DNA of 64,000 nt, taken from positions 4,220,501 to 4,284,500 of the forward strand of contig NZ_CP095049.1 of assembly GCF_022919135.1 (NCBI RefSeq), read 5' to 3'. The notes under the pieces are model-generated. The model was not told where the DNA came from, did not search any database, and saw only the letters and a list, made by a program, of their open reading frames with translations. This DNA comes from Hymenobacter cellulosivorans. GTDB lineage: Bacteria > Bacteroidota > Bacteroidia > Cytophagales > Hymenobacteraceae. The number at the start of each line of letters is the position of its first letter. The first letter of the stretch is position 1. Both the position numbers and the translations under genes were made by a program. Shown here one piece after another: positions 17,945 to 26,691 of this stretch.

Positions 17945-18571
17945 CTATTCTTCCTCTAATTGCTCAAACACGGCTTCCAGCTCCGTGAAGTCGCGCAGGC
18001 CGGGCTTGATTTCCTGGCCGCCTTCCAGCACGATGCCCGTGGGCTGTACTTCTTCTACCAGCTGCCGCACCGTCTGGGTGTCGGCAAAGCCCGTGCCCAG
18101 CCACACCTTGTAGCTGCGGGCCTGCTGGGTGAGCTGGGCCCGCTGCATGGCCGTGAGCGGCTCGGGCGGCGCCTGGGCCAGCACGAAGCCGGCCACGTGG
18201 TCCTGCTGGTCGCGGAAGCGCTTTTCCACGTCTTCGGCCAGCATGTCGGGAATCCACTTGATGAGCTTGAGTGCGGGCACGCGCAGCTGGGCCAGCTCCT
18301 CGGGGGTACGGCGGCGGTGCAGCAGCACGTAGTGCAGGCCGCAGCTGCTGACCAGGGCATTGATTTCCGGAATCGACAGGCTGTCGAACTCGCCGACGAG
18401 CTGCACGCCTGCCACCCAGCCGCTGAGCTCCTGCACCAGGGCGGGCTCCAAATAGCCGGGCAGGGCGGGGTCGAGGCGAAAGGTGAGGTAATCGGCGCCC
18501 ATCCCGGCGCAGTAGCGGGCGTCCGACAGGTTATTGATACCGCGCACCAGCACGGAGGTAAGCAAAGGCAT
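17945..18571 (-). CDS. TrpF-like beta/alpha-barrel protein lacking the catalytic cysteine
   Basis: The 208-residue protein resembles phosphoribosylanthranilate isomerase: SVLVRGINNLSDARYCAGMG matches the N-terminal VKICGIT-x-EDA-x-GAD block, and GQEIKPGLRDFTELE matches the C-terminal phosphate-binding end. The catalytic Cys of TrpF is replaced by Arg10 (V-R-G-I instead of I-C-G-I), and the usual catalytic Asp/GGTG region is not recognisable. It is not near other trp genes. It may be a degenerate paralogue or have another function. The start at 18571 removes a 25-residue upstream extension. Confidence 0.7.
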   Translation of the reverse strand: MPLLTSVLVRGINNLSDARYCAGMGADYLTFRLDPALPGYLEPALVQELSGWVAGVQLVGEFDSLSIPEINALVSSCGLHYVLLHRRRTPEELAQLRVPALKLIKWIPDMLAEDVEKRFRDQQDHVAGFVLAQAPPEPLTAMQRAQLTQQARSYKVWLGTGFADTQTVRQLVEEVQPTGIVLEGGQEIKPGLRDFTELEAVFEQLEEE

Positions 18572-18761
18572 GAGGCAGGAGTGAAACAGTAAAAAAGAAA
18601 GATGCCGCGGTAATATTCGGCATAAAAACTCAGTGCGTACCAACACTGGCCGCCGGAAAGCCGCAAAACCCCGCGAACCGGCCCCAATTCGGGGCCAGCC
18701 CGCCGGGAGGCCCTGCTGCTGGCCGGAGCAGAAGCGGCCCCGCGAACTAGCCTAGAGTTCT

Positions 18762-18769
18762 TACCTTTG
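18762..18769 (+). promoter_or_regulatory. -7 promoter box for mnmA
   Basis: TACCTTTG, a full TAnnTTTG match, lies 48 bp before the mnmA ATG at 18818. A GGCCCC/GGGGCC hairpin lies further upstream at about 18680-18696. Confidence 0.55.
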
Positions 18770-18817
18770 CAGGATGGGCATCGGAAACTTTTCGGTAGCA
18801 CTCTTGGCTTTCAACCA

Positions 18818-19975
18818 ATGAATATGAATACATCCGAATCAAAAGGACGAGTGCTGGTCGCCATGAGCGGCGGCATTGATAGCTCAGTAGCGGCCGTGCT
18901 CTTGCACGAGCAGGGCTACGAAGTGGTGGGTATGACAATGAAGACGTGGGATTACGCCTCGGCCGGCGGCAGCAAGAAAGAAACCGGCTGCTGCTCCCTG
19001 GATTCCATCAACGACGCCCGCCAGATTGCCGTGGAGCTCGGCTTTCCGCACTACATTATCGACATCCGGGACGAATTCGGCGACTTTGTCATCGACAACT
19101 TTACGGAGGAATACCTGGCCGGGCGTACGCCCAACCCCTGCGTGCTCTGCAATACGCACATCAAGTGGGATGCCCTGCTGCGCCGGGCCGACCAGCTCGG
19201 CTGCCAGTTTATTGCCACCGGCCACTACGCCAACGTGCGCCACGAAAACGGCCGCTACGTGGTTAGCAAGGGCCTGGACGAAAACAAGGACCAGTCCTAC
19301 GCGCTCTGGGGCGTGTCGCAGGAGAGTCTGGCCCGTACGCTGTTTCCGCTGGGCGGCATGCGCAAAACCGAAATCTACGAGGAGGCCCGCCGCCGCGGCT
19401 TCACCGAGCTGGTCAACAAGCCCGAGAGCTACGAAATTTGCTTTATCCCCGACAACGACTACCGCGGCTTTCTGCGCCGCCGGGTCGAGGGGCTGGAGGC
19501 CCGCGTAGCCGGCGGCGAGTTTATCATGCGCGACGGCACGGTGCTGGGCCGCCACGAGGGCTACCCGTTCTACACCATCGGGCAGCGCAAAGGCCTGGGC
19601 ATTGCCCTGGGTTTTCCGGCCTACGTCACCGAAATCCGGCCTGATACCAACCAGGTCGTGCTCGGCAACTACGACGAGCTGGCCAGCACCACGACCTACG
19701 TGGGCAAGCTCAACATGGGCAAGCTGGCTTCCCTGGAAGGCCGTGGGCTGGTACCGGCCGTGACCAAGGTGCGTTACAACCACAACGGCTCCCCGGCGTT
19801 TCTGGAACAGGTCGGCGACAAAATCCGCGTATATTTCGAGGAAGCTGTTCACGCTATTACCCCCGGGCAGGCCGCCGTCTTCTACGACGGCAACGACGTG
19901 CTCGGCGGGGGCTGGATTGAGCGCCACACCATTGCCGAAGTGCCCGAACGTACCTTCTCTACCGCTACCGTATGA
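18818..19975 (+). CDS. mnmA: tRNA-specific 2-thiouridylase
   Basis: MnmA thiolates U34 of tRNA-Lys, -Glu and -Gln. The 385 residues show the PP-loop VAMSGGIDSSVAAVLL, the catalytic Cys in NPCVLCNTHIKWDALL, FIATGHYANV, KDQSYALWGV, and the second catalytic Cys in YEICFIPDNDYRGFL. The ATG at 18818 is preferred; a frame open upstream to 18767 shows no conservation. Its stop overlaps the start of the next lipoprotein gene by 4 bp. Confidence 0.94.
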   Translation: MNMNTSESKGRVLVAMSGGIDSSVAAVLLHEQGYEVVGMTMKTWDYASAGGSKKETGCCSLDSINDARQIAVELGFPHYIIDIRDEFGDFVIDNFTEEYLAGRTPNPCVLCNTHIKWDALLRRADQLGCQFIATGHYANVRHENGRYVVSKGLDENKDQSYALWGVSQESLARTLFPLGGMRKTEIYEEARRRGFTELVNKPESYEICFIPDNDYRGFLRRRVEGLEARVAGGEFIMRDGTVLGRHEGYPFYTIGQRKGLGIALGFPAYVTEIRPDTNQVVLGNYDELASTTTYVGKLNMGKLASLEGRGLVPAVTKVRYNHNGSPAFLEQVGDKIRVYFEEAVHAITPGQAAVFYDGNDVLGGGWIERHTIAEVPERTFSTATV

Positions 19976-20739
19976 TCCGACGTTATTCGTTTCCCAACCT
20001 GCTGACCTGGCTGGCGCCCGTCCTGGCGCTGGCCGTAGCCGGCTGCCAAACTGATTCGGTGCCCGGCCCGCAGTCGGGCGCCGATTATTTCCCCCTGGAA
20101 GTAGGACGCTACCGTATCTACGCCGTATCGGATACGCTCTGGACCAATTTCCAGCGCACGGCTACCAGCTACCAGTTTCGGGAAATGATAACCGACCGGA
20201 TCAACGACGCCACCGGGCAGCCCGGCTACCGGATTGTACGGGCCAAGCGCATGCTGCCCACTGACCTCTGGCGCGACGACAGCGTGATGTTCGTGGCTGC
20301 CACCGACAACGCCCTGCTGCTGACCCGCAACAACCGCCGGTCAGTGGAGCTGGTATTTCCGGTGCAGCCCGACCGTAGCTGGAACATGTACGCCTTTTCC
20401 CTGGTCGATACGGCCCTCTATACCATGAATCTGGACAACCGCCGCTACCAGGACGTTGCCCAGCCCTTTGCCGCCTCGGCCGGCGGCAAAACCTACCGTT
20501 ACGACCAAACCCTGACCACGGCGCTGGTAGTCAACAACAACAACGCCTACGGGGCCGATGATGATTATTACCGCTCCACCTACGAGCAGGTGTATGCCAA
20601 GGGCGTAGGCCCGGTATATCGGGCCCGGCGGCGCTTTTCTTACTGCCCGGAGCAGGTCGGAAGCTGCAAGCGCTCCAATACCCGCATCTACAAGGGGCGC
20701 ACGCTGGTGGAAGTTCTCATTGAGCAGGGTAAGATGTAG
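19972..20739 (+). CDS. Hypothetical lipoprotein
   Basis: The 255-residue protein has a lipoprotein signal peptide with lipobox LAVAGC near residue 25. The remainder (GADYFPLEVGRYRIYAVSDT and later YRSTYEQVYAKGVGPVYRAR) is typical of Bacteroidota surface or periplasmic lipoproteins of unknown function. The ATGA overlap with mnmA suggests co-transcription. I do not recognise a specific family. Confidence 0.75.
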   Translation: MIRRYSFPNLLTWLAPVLALAVAGCQTDSVPGPQSGADYFPLEVGRYRIYAVSDTLWTNFQRTATSYQFREMITDRINDATGQPGYRIVRAKRMLPTDLWRDDSVMFVAATDNALLLTRNNRRSVELVFPVQPDRSWNMYAFSLVDTALYTMNLDNRRYQDVAQPFAASAGGKTYRYDQTLTTALVVNNNNAYGADDDYYRSTYEQVYAKGVGPVYRARRRFSYCPEQVGSCKRSNTRIYKGRTLVEVLIEQGKM

Positions 20740-20783
20740 AGCCTAGCTCCCGGCAAAACGGGCTGCGGCTGCAACGCATTTCC

Positions 20784-20820
20784 GGCGACAGGTGTACTAC
20801 ACCTGTCGCCGTTTTGCTTT
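20784..20820 (+). terminator. Terminator after the lipoprotein gene
   Basis: GGCGACAGGT (20784-20793) pairs with ACCTGTCGCC (20801-20810), followed by GTTTTGCTTT. Confidence 0.75.
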
Positions 20821-20896
20821 CAGGCCGGCCACTGGCAGGGCCCTGCTTCCAAACTGGTATTTACGTATCTTCCCGCACGCTTCAACTTCCTTCCCC

Positions 20897-22609
20897 ATGC
20901 GCCTTTCTCCTCTGCTGCTGCTCGCGGGCCTGACCCTGGGTACTCTTCCTGTTATGGCTGGCTCCACTCGCCCAAAGCCGGGGCCTGCACCCGCCCAAAC
21001 GACGGGCACGGTGCGCAAGCACCTGGTTTATTTCCGCGACAAAGCCAACACCCCCTTTAGTACCAGCCAGCCCCAGGCCTTTCTCTCGGCCCGGGCCCTG
21101 GAGCGGCGCACCCGGCAAAACATCAGCGTGCAGCCCCGCGACCTGCCGGTAACCCCCGCCTACGTCAGCCAGCTTAAGGCTGTGCCCGGCGCCCAGCTCT
21201 GGTACACCTCGCGCTGGTTTAACGCCGCCGTCGTGGCCTGCGACTCGACCACGCTGGCTACGTTGCAGGCGCTGCCGTTTGTGCACAGCGTGGTAACGCT
21301 CAACCGCAACCTACCCGGCGCGCGCAAAAGCCGGCCCCAGCCCGTGCTGGTGCCCCAGAATCCGCAGCGCGGCACGGCCGGCCCCGCCGACTACGGCAGT
21401 GCCTATGGCCAGGCCGAGATGATCGGGGCGGTGGCCATGCACAGCGCCAATTTCCGCGGGGAAGGCATTCAGATTGCCGTTTTCGACGCGGGCTTTCCCG
21501 GCGTCGACCAGATTCCGGCCTTCACGCCCTTATTTCAGGAGCGCCGCCTGGCCAGCACGTTCAACTTTGTCGATAAAAGCGGGGACGTGTTTCAGCGCAA
21601 CGACCACGGTACCAACTGCCTGTCGACCATTGCCGCCAACCAGACGGGCGTCTTTATCGGTACGGCCCCCAAAGCCACCTTCCATCTCTGCATCACCGAA
21701 GACATCTACTCCGAGCACCCCGTGGAGGAAATGAACTGGCTGATTGCGGCCGAATACGCCGACTCGGCAGGCGTGGACGTTATCAGCTCCTCGCTGGGCT
21801 ATAACACCTTCGATTCTCCTTCCCGGGACTACACCTACGCCGACATGAACGGGCGCACGGCCATTTCGACCCGCGCCGCCGCCGGTGCGGCCCGCGTGGG
21901 CATGCTGGTCGTTAGTAGCGCTGGCAACGAGGGGGCCAACGGCTGGCGCTACATCACGGCTCCCGCCGACGCCGACTCGATTCTGACCGTGGGGGCCGTG
22001 GATGCCTCGCGGGAGCCGGCCGGCTTCAGCTCCTTTGGCCCAACGGCCGACGGGCGGGTGAAGCCCAACGTGGCAGCCTTAGGCGTGCAATCGGCCATCG
22101 TGACGCCGTCGGGCGCAGTCTCCCGCGGCAATGGTACTTCCTTTGCCTGCCCGATTACGGCTGGCATGGTGGCGGGCTTCTGGCAGGCCAACCGCAACCT
22201 GACGGCCCAGCAGGTTATCAGCTTTCTGCAGCGCTCGGGCTCCCAGGTCGCGGCCCCGGATGCCCGCGTGGGCTATGGCATTCCCAACTTCGTGCGCGCC
22301 TACAACCTGGCCCGGCCCAACGAGCCGCTGGCCGCGGCCGGCCCCGATGCCCGGCCGGAAAAGCTGCTGGTGTATCCTAATCCCAGCCAGTCCGACGAGC
22401 TGTACGTGCAGCTCACGCCCGACTTTCAGAACCAGCCCCTGACCGTGCGCATCACCGATGCCCGCGGGGCGCTGGTAACCGAGCAGAAACTGCCGGCCAC
22501 GACCCAGGCCCAGTTGTCGCTCAAATCCGGCGCGCTTACCAAAGGTGTCTACCAGTGTACGCTCATCGGCCGCAAAGGCCAGCAAACGGTGCGCTTCGTG
22601 AGAATGTAG
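20897..22609 (+). CDS. Secreted S8 (subtilisin-like) peptidase with T9SS sorting domain
   Basis: The 570-residue protein has a signal peptide (LSPLLLLAGLTLGTLPVMAG), an inhibitor-like N-terminal region, and a subtilase core with Asp in IAVFDAGFPGVDQ, His in RNDHGTNCLSTIA, the oxyanion region SSAGNEGANGW and Ser in GNGTSFACPITAGM. The last about 80 residues, beginning LLVYPNPSQSDE and ending KGQQTVRFVRM, are a type A C-terminal sorting domain for the type IX secretion system. It is probably exported to the cell surface or medium. The start is chosen at the signal peptide Met. Confidence 0.92.
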   Translation: MRLSPLLLLAGLTLGTLPVMAGSTRPKPGPAPAQTTGTVRKHLVYFRDKANTPFSTSQPQAFLSARALERRTRQNISVQPRDLPVTPAYVSQLKAVPGAQLWYTSRWFNAAVVACDSTTLATLQALPFVHSVVTLNRNLPGARKSRPQPVLVPQNPQRGTAGPADYGSAYGQAEMIGAVAMHSANFRGEGIQIAVFDAGFPGVDQIPAFTPLFQERRLASTFNFVDKSGDVFQRNDHGTNCLSTIAANQTGVFIGTAPKATFHLCITEDIYSEHPVEEMNWLIAAEYADSAGVDVISSSLGYNTFDSPSRDYTYADMNGRTAISTRAAAGAARVGMLVVSSAGNEGANGWRYITAPADADSILTVGAVDASREPAGFSSFGPTADGRVKPNVAALGVQSAIVTPSGAVSRGNGTSFACPITAGMVAGFWQANRNLTAQQVISFLQRSGSQVAAPDARVGYGIPNFVRAYNLARPNEPLAAAGPDARPEKLLVYPNPSQSDELYVQLTPDFQNQPLTVRITDARGALVTEQKLPATTQAQLSLKSGALTKGVYQCTLIGRKGQQTVRFVRM

Positions 22610-22635
22610 ATTGCTAATTTAATTAGTTGGTGTGT

Positions 22636-22671
22636 AAAAAGGCTTCCAGGGTAATTTGGGAGCCTTTTTTA
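22636..22671 (+). terminator. Terminator after the S8 peptidase gene
   Basis: AAAAAGGCT (22636-22644) pairs with AGCCTTTTTT (22661-22670). The downstream 22680-22767 is AT-rich and probably carries the next promoter, but I see no exact TAnnTTTG box. Confidence 0.75.
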
Positions 22672-22767
22672 TTTGCATCGACCAAGATAATTTACTTTGT
22701 GAACTTTAGTAATGTTAAAAATATTAGTATCTTTCTACCTGCATTACGACTCTAACATTTCCTTCGC

Positions 22768-23091
22768 ATGCTACAGTTAATGATTACCAAGCGCATTGGG
22801 CGCCGCCAGTTTCACTTCACCGTTCAGGGCACCAACTTCCACGAAGTGGTATCCGAATACGACCGGCTGAGCTTCCCCGACGTACTGGCTTGCGGCCTGT
22901 GCGGCTCCGACAACCTGGATTTGTCGTCGCGCGTGGCTCAGGATAAGTTTAAGTACACCTCCGTCAAGTGCCTCGACTGCCGCGGCGACGTAACCTTTGG
23001 CAAAACCCAGAAGGACGACCAGACCGTGTTTTTGCGCAAGCGCGAGGACGGCCACCTGGATTGGCAGGCCTGGAAGAAAGCGGAAAAATAA
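22768..23091 (+). CDS. Small zinc-ribbon-like protein of unknown function
   Basis: The 107-residue protein has two CxxC knuckles 27 residues apart (ACGLCGSDNLDL and KCLDCRGDVTFGK), suggesting a zinc ribbon. The N-terminus (MITKRIGRRQFHFTVQGTNF) is basic and beta-rich, and the C-terminus (TVFLRKREDGHLDW) is charged. It could bind nucleic acid, but I do not recognise the family. It stands alone with its own AT-rich upstream region. Confidence 0.7.
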   Translation: MLQLMITKRIGRRQFHFTVQGTNFHEVVSEYDRLSFPDVLACGLCGSDNLDLSSRVAQDKFKYTSVKCLDCRGDVTFGKTQKDDQTVFLRKREDGHLDWQAWKKAEK

Positions 23092-23293
23092 ACTCCGGCC
23101 GGCCTGCTGAGGCGGCTTGTTTTTCGCACTTCTGCTTACTCCCGAACCGTGGTTGGGCTGCCCTGCAGCCGGGCTACGGTTCGTTGCTTTAGGGCAGTAC
23201 CAGCCGTTGTAGGGAAGCTTCCGGCGGAAAAGTAGCCGTTTCCGGGCTCGGCAGTATACCAAAACCTGCCCCCCAAAGCGTTACCTTCGCACT

Positions 23294-24007
23294 ATGAATC
23301 CTACTCGTCGTATCGCGCCCTTACTGGCTCCCTCTCTGCTGGCGGCTGACTTTGCCAATCTTCAATCCGAAACCGAGCGGTTGGCCGGCAGCGCCGCCGA
23401 CTGGCTGCACTGCGACATCATGGATGGCCGCTTCGTGCCCAATATTTCCTTCGGCATTCCGGTGCTGCAGGCTATTCATCGCCACGCCCAGCAGCCTCTG
23501 GACGTGCACCTGATGATTGAGGAGCCCCAGAACTACCTGGCTGCCTGCCGCGACGCGGGTGCCGCCAACATCACCGTACACTACGAAGCCTGCCCGCACC
23601 TGCACCGCGTGGTGCAGCAAATCAAGACCCTGGGCTGCCGCGCCGGCGTGGCCCTGAACCCCCATACGCCGGTAGCCCTGCTCGAGGATATTATTGCCGA
23701 TCTGGACCTGGTCTGCATTATGTCGGTGAATCCGGGCTTCGGCGGACAGTCGTTTATTCCCAATACCCTGCGCAAAGTGGCCGCGCTCAAGGAGCTCATC
23801 GTGGACTATAATTCCAGCGCCCTGATTGAAATTGACGGGGGCGTGAGCCTCGATAATGCGGCGGCTCTGGTGGAGGCCGGCGCCGATGTGCTGGTGGCTG
23901 GCAGCTTCGTGTTCAACTCGCCCGACCCGGTGGCTACGCTGGCCGACATGCGCCAGCTGCTTAATGCCCAGGTTGCTCAGGCGGAAGAAGCGCAGTCGTC
24001 CCGCTAA
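23294..24007 (+). CDS. rpe: Ribulose-phosphate 3-epimerase
   Basis: Rpe interconverts ribulose 5-phosphate and xylulose 5-phosphate in the pentose phosphate pathway. The 237-residue TIM barrel shows APSLLAADFANLQSE, WLHCDIMDGRFVPNISFG with metal-binding His and Asp, DVHLMIEEP, CIMSVNPGFGGQSFIP and IEIDGGVSLDNAA. TACCTTCG at 23282, a near-match to the -7 box, lies only 4 bp before the ATG, so the mRNA could be almost leaderless. The stop overlaps the start of the TonB receptor gene. Confidence 0.95.
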   Translation: MNPTRRIAPLLAPSLLAADFANLQSETERLAGSAADWLHCDIMDGRFVPNISFGIPVLQAIHRHAQQPLDVHLMIEEPQNYLAACRDAGAANITVHYEACPHLHRVVQQIKTLGCRAGVALNPHTPVALLEDIIADLDLVCIMSVNPGFGGQSFIPNTLRKVAALKELIVDYNSSALIEIDGGVSLDNAAALVEAGADVLVAGSFVFNSPDPVATLADMRQLLNAQVAQAEEAQSSR

Positions 24008-26550
24008 TGCCGCACCTGTACTATTCCCGTCCCGCCTGGCAGATTTCTCTGCTGAGCGTATGGCTGCTCCTGACGCTGACGGCCCCGGCCTGGGCACAGT
24101 CGGGCGCGCGGGTGCTGATTACGGGCACCGTGCGCGATGCGGCGGGCGCCACCCTGGAGCAGGTCAGTGTTGGGATAGAAGGCCAGCCCGGCGGCACCAA
24201 TACCGACGACAAGGGGCGCTTTGCCCTGAACGTGGTGCGGCCTCTGAGCGGTAAGGCGCCCACGCTGGTGGCCCGCCGCCTGGGTTACCAGGCCCAGCGG
24301 CTGGTGCTCAACCTAGCCGACACCCGTGACCTGACCATTACGCTGGTGCTGGACCCGCGGGCCCTGAAAAACGTGACCGTGCGGGCCCGCAACGACGACG
24401 CCAACACCAGTGAGCAGGTCAGCATGATTCGCATCGACCCCCGCTCGGTAAAGGAGCTGCCCTCGGCCTTCGGCGACTTCAACAAGATTCTGACCACGCT
24501 GCCGGGCGTGGTGGCCAACAACGAGCTGACCAGCACCTACACTGTGCGCGGCGGCAACTACGACGAAAACCTGGTTTACGTCAACGGCATCGAAGTGTAC
24601 CGGCCCTTTCTGGTGACCTCGGCCCAGCAGGAAGGCCTAAGCTTCGTGAACCCCGATTTGGTCGACCGGATTGAGTTTTCGTCGGGGGGCTGGCAGCCCA
24701 AGTACGGCGACCGGCTTTCCTCGGTGCTGAGCATCGAGTACAAGAAGCCCCGGAAGTTTGCCGGCTCGGCCACGGGCAGCCTGGTGGGCGGCACGGTGCA
24801 CGTCGAAGCCACCTCGCCCAACAAGCGCATTAGCTACCTGGCCGGGATTCGCTACAAGAATGCCACCTACGTGCTGCGCTCCTTAAAGCAGCAACAGGGT
24901 GGCTACAATCCGACGTTTTACGACGGGCAGGCCTACATCAACGCTGCGCTGGGACCCAAAGACAATCCCGACCGGACTAGCCTGGGCTTGCTGACCACGT
25001 TTGCCCACAACGATTTTCGCTTCAGCCCCGAGTCGGGGCAGGCCACGTTCAGTACGGCAACCAATCAGTTGACCCGCCTCTTTATTACCTACGACGGCCG
25101 GGAGCGGATGCAGTACGACACCTACCAGGGCGGGCTTAACCTGCGCCACAACTTCAGCCGCAGCCTGCAGGGCGAGCTGCTGGCCGGGGCCATGCTTTCC
25201 CGCGAGTTTGAGTATCGCGACGTGGAGGCGGCCTACAGCTTTGCCGAAATCAACCGGGATCCGAACTCACCCGACTACAACAAGCCCGTGCGGCAGCGCG
25301 ACGTGGGCTCGCGCTTCGACCACTCGCGCAACAACCTGCTGGCCCGCGTGGCTACGCTCGAAGCCCGGGGCCGCTGGACGCCCGGCACCCAGCACACCGT
25401 GCGCTGGGGCGTGAAGGTGGGCCGGGAGAAAATCGAAGACCAGCTCAACGAGTACAGCTTCGTGGATTCGGCCGACTTCGTGCCTGACTACCGCCGTACC
25501 CGGTTGGTGTCGAACCTGGATTTGAGCAGCACCCGCACCCAGGGCTACGTGCAGCACAGCCTGGAATTCGATAGCCTGCGCACGCTCACCTACGGGGTAC
25601 GGGCCAACTACTGGAGCGTGAATCAGCAGCTGACCGTGAGTCCGCGCGTGCAGTACTCGGTTATCAGCCGGCGCCACCCGAACCGCTCGTTTAAGTTTGC
25701 CACCGGCCTCTACTACCAGCCCCCTTTCTACCGGGAGCTGCGCGACCAAACCCGCGGCACCCAGGCCACCCCGCAGTCGGTGACGGTGCAGACGGCGGCT
25801 CTGAACCCGGAGCTGCGGGCCCAGCGCTCCCTGCACGTCATTGCCGGCAACGAGGTGCGCTTCCGCCGCTGGGACCGGCCCTTTGTCTTTACCGGGGAGC
25901 TGTACTACAAGTACCTGACCGACGTAATTCCCTACGACATCGACAACGTGCGGCTGCGCTACTTTGCCAAGAACAACGCCACGGCCTACGCCGCCGGCCT
26001 GGATACGCGCGTCAGCGGGGAGTTTGTGAAAGGCGTAGAGTCCTGGTTTAGCCTGGGCATCCTGACCACCCGTGAAAACATCGTGGGCGACTCGCTGACG
26101 CAGTTCAACGCCGCCGGCGACACCATCGGGCGCACAGCCCAGGGCTACATCCGCCGCCCGTCCGACCAACGCGTGAACTTCGGCATCTTCTTCCAGGACC
26201 AGCTGCCCGGCAATCCCTCGGTGAAAGGCTACGTGAACTTTGTCTTCGGCACTGGCCTGCCGTTTAGCCCACCCGGCCTGCCCGAGGAGCGCGGTACCAC
26301 CAAGCTTACCCGTTCCTACAAGCGCGTCGATTTGGGCTTTTCCAAGGTGCTCTCGCTCAATAACACCGGTGAAGCTCGCCGCCCGGGCCATCTGGAAAGC
26401 TTATGGCTGGGTTTGGAAGTGCTCAATGTATTGGCCGCCAACAACGTGGCCGGCTACAGCTACGTGCAGGATGTAAATGCCCGCACTTACGCCGTGCCCA
26501 ACTATCTTTCGCAACGGGTCGTCAACCTGCGCGTCATTGCCCGGTTTTAG
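24007..26550 (+). CDS. TonB-dependent receptor with carboxypeptidase-like regulatory domain
   Basis: The 847-residue outer-membrane protein has a signal peptide (LSVWLLLTLTAPAWAQ), a CarboxypepD_reg-like domain (VLITGTVRDAAGATLEQVSV to LVLNLADTRDLTITL), a plug domain (LTTLPGVVANNELTSTYTVR with GGNYDENLVYVNGIEVYRP) and a large barrel ending in VVNLRVIARF. Its substrate cannot be read from sequence. It starts at the stop codon of rpe, so the two are probably co-transcribed although functionally unrelated. Confidence 0.92.
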   Translation: MPHLYYSRPAWQISLLSVWLLLTLTAPAWAQSGARVLITGTVRDAAGATLEQVSVGIEGQPGGTNTDDKGRFALNVVRPLSGKAPTLVARRLGYQAQRLVLNLADTRDLTITLVLDPRALKNVTVRARNDDANTSEQVSMIRIDPRSVKELPSAFGDFNKILTTLPGVVANNELTSTYTVRGGNYDENLVYVNGIEVYRPFLVTSAQQEGLSFVNPDLVDRIEFSSGGWQPKYGDRLSSVLSIEYKKPRKFAGSATGSLVGGTVHVEATSPNKRISYLAGIRYKNATYVLRSLKQQQGGYNPTFYDGQAYINAALGPKDNPDRTSLGLLTTFAHNDFRFSPESGQATFSTATNQLTRLFITYDGRERMQYDTYQGGLNLRHNFSRSLQGELLAGAMLSREFEYRDVEAAYSFAEINRDPNSPDYNKPVRQRDVGSRFDHSRNNLLARVATLEARGRWTPGTQHTVRWGVKVGREKIEDQLNEYSFVDSADFVPDYRRTRLVSNLDLSSTRTQGYVQHSLEFDSLRTLTYGVRANYWSVNQQLTVSPRVQYSVISRRHPNRSFKFATGLYYQPPFYRELRDQTRGTQATPQSVTVQTAALNPELRAQRSLHVIAGNEVRFRRWDRPFVFTGELYYKYLTDVIPYDIDNVRLRYFAKNNATAYAAGLDTRVSGEFVKGVESWFSLGILTTRENIVGDSLTQFNAAGDTIGRTAQGYIRRPSDQRVNFGIFFQDQLPGNPSVKGYVNFVFGTGLPFSPPGLPEERGTTKLTRSYKRVDLGFSKVLSLNNTGEARRPGHLESLWLGLEVLNVLAANNVAGYSYVQDVNARTYAVPNYLSQRVVNLRVIARF

Positions 26551-26591
26551 GGTTGAAAACGTAGACTGTTCAACTTGTAAGGAGAGGATAC

Positions 26592-26639
26592 CGCACAAAA
26601 AAGCCCCGTCAGAAGATTCTGACGGGGCTTTTTTGTGCG
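26592..26639. terminator. Bidirectional terminator with a perfect 23-bp stem
   Basis: The arms 26592-26614 and 26617-26639 are perfectly complementary around a 2-nt loop. The GC core GCCCCGTCAGAA is flanked by A6 and T6 runs, so it can end both the TonB receptor transcript and the convergent DUF2911 transcript. Confidence 0.85.
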
Positions 26640-26655
26640 TTGCCGGCTACTGATT

Positions 26656-26681
26656 GCTAAGCACTAGGCATCAAGCACTGC
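26656..26681. repeat. Short heptamer repeat (AAGCACY type)
   Basis: Three degenerate 7-bp units, TAAGCAC, TAGGCAT and CAAGCAC, lie between the terminator and the end of the DUF2911 gene. They resemble the CCAAGCA array at 36145. Confidence 0.45.
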
Positions 26682-26691
26682 CCTCTGTATC

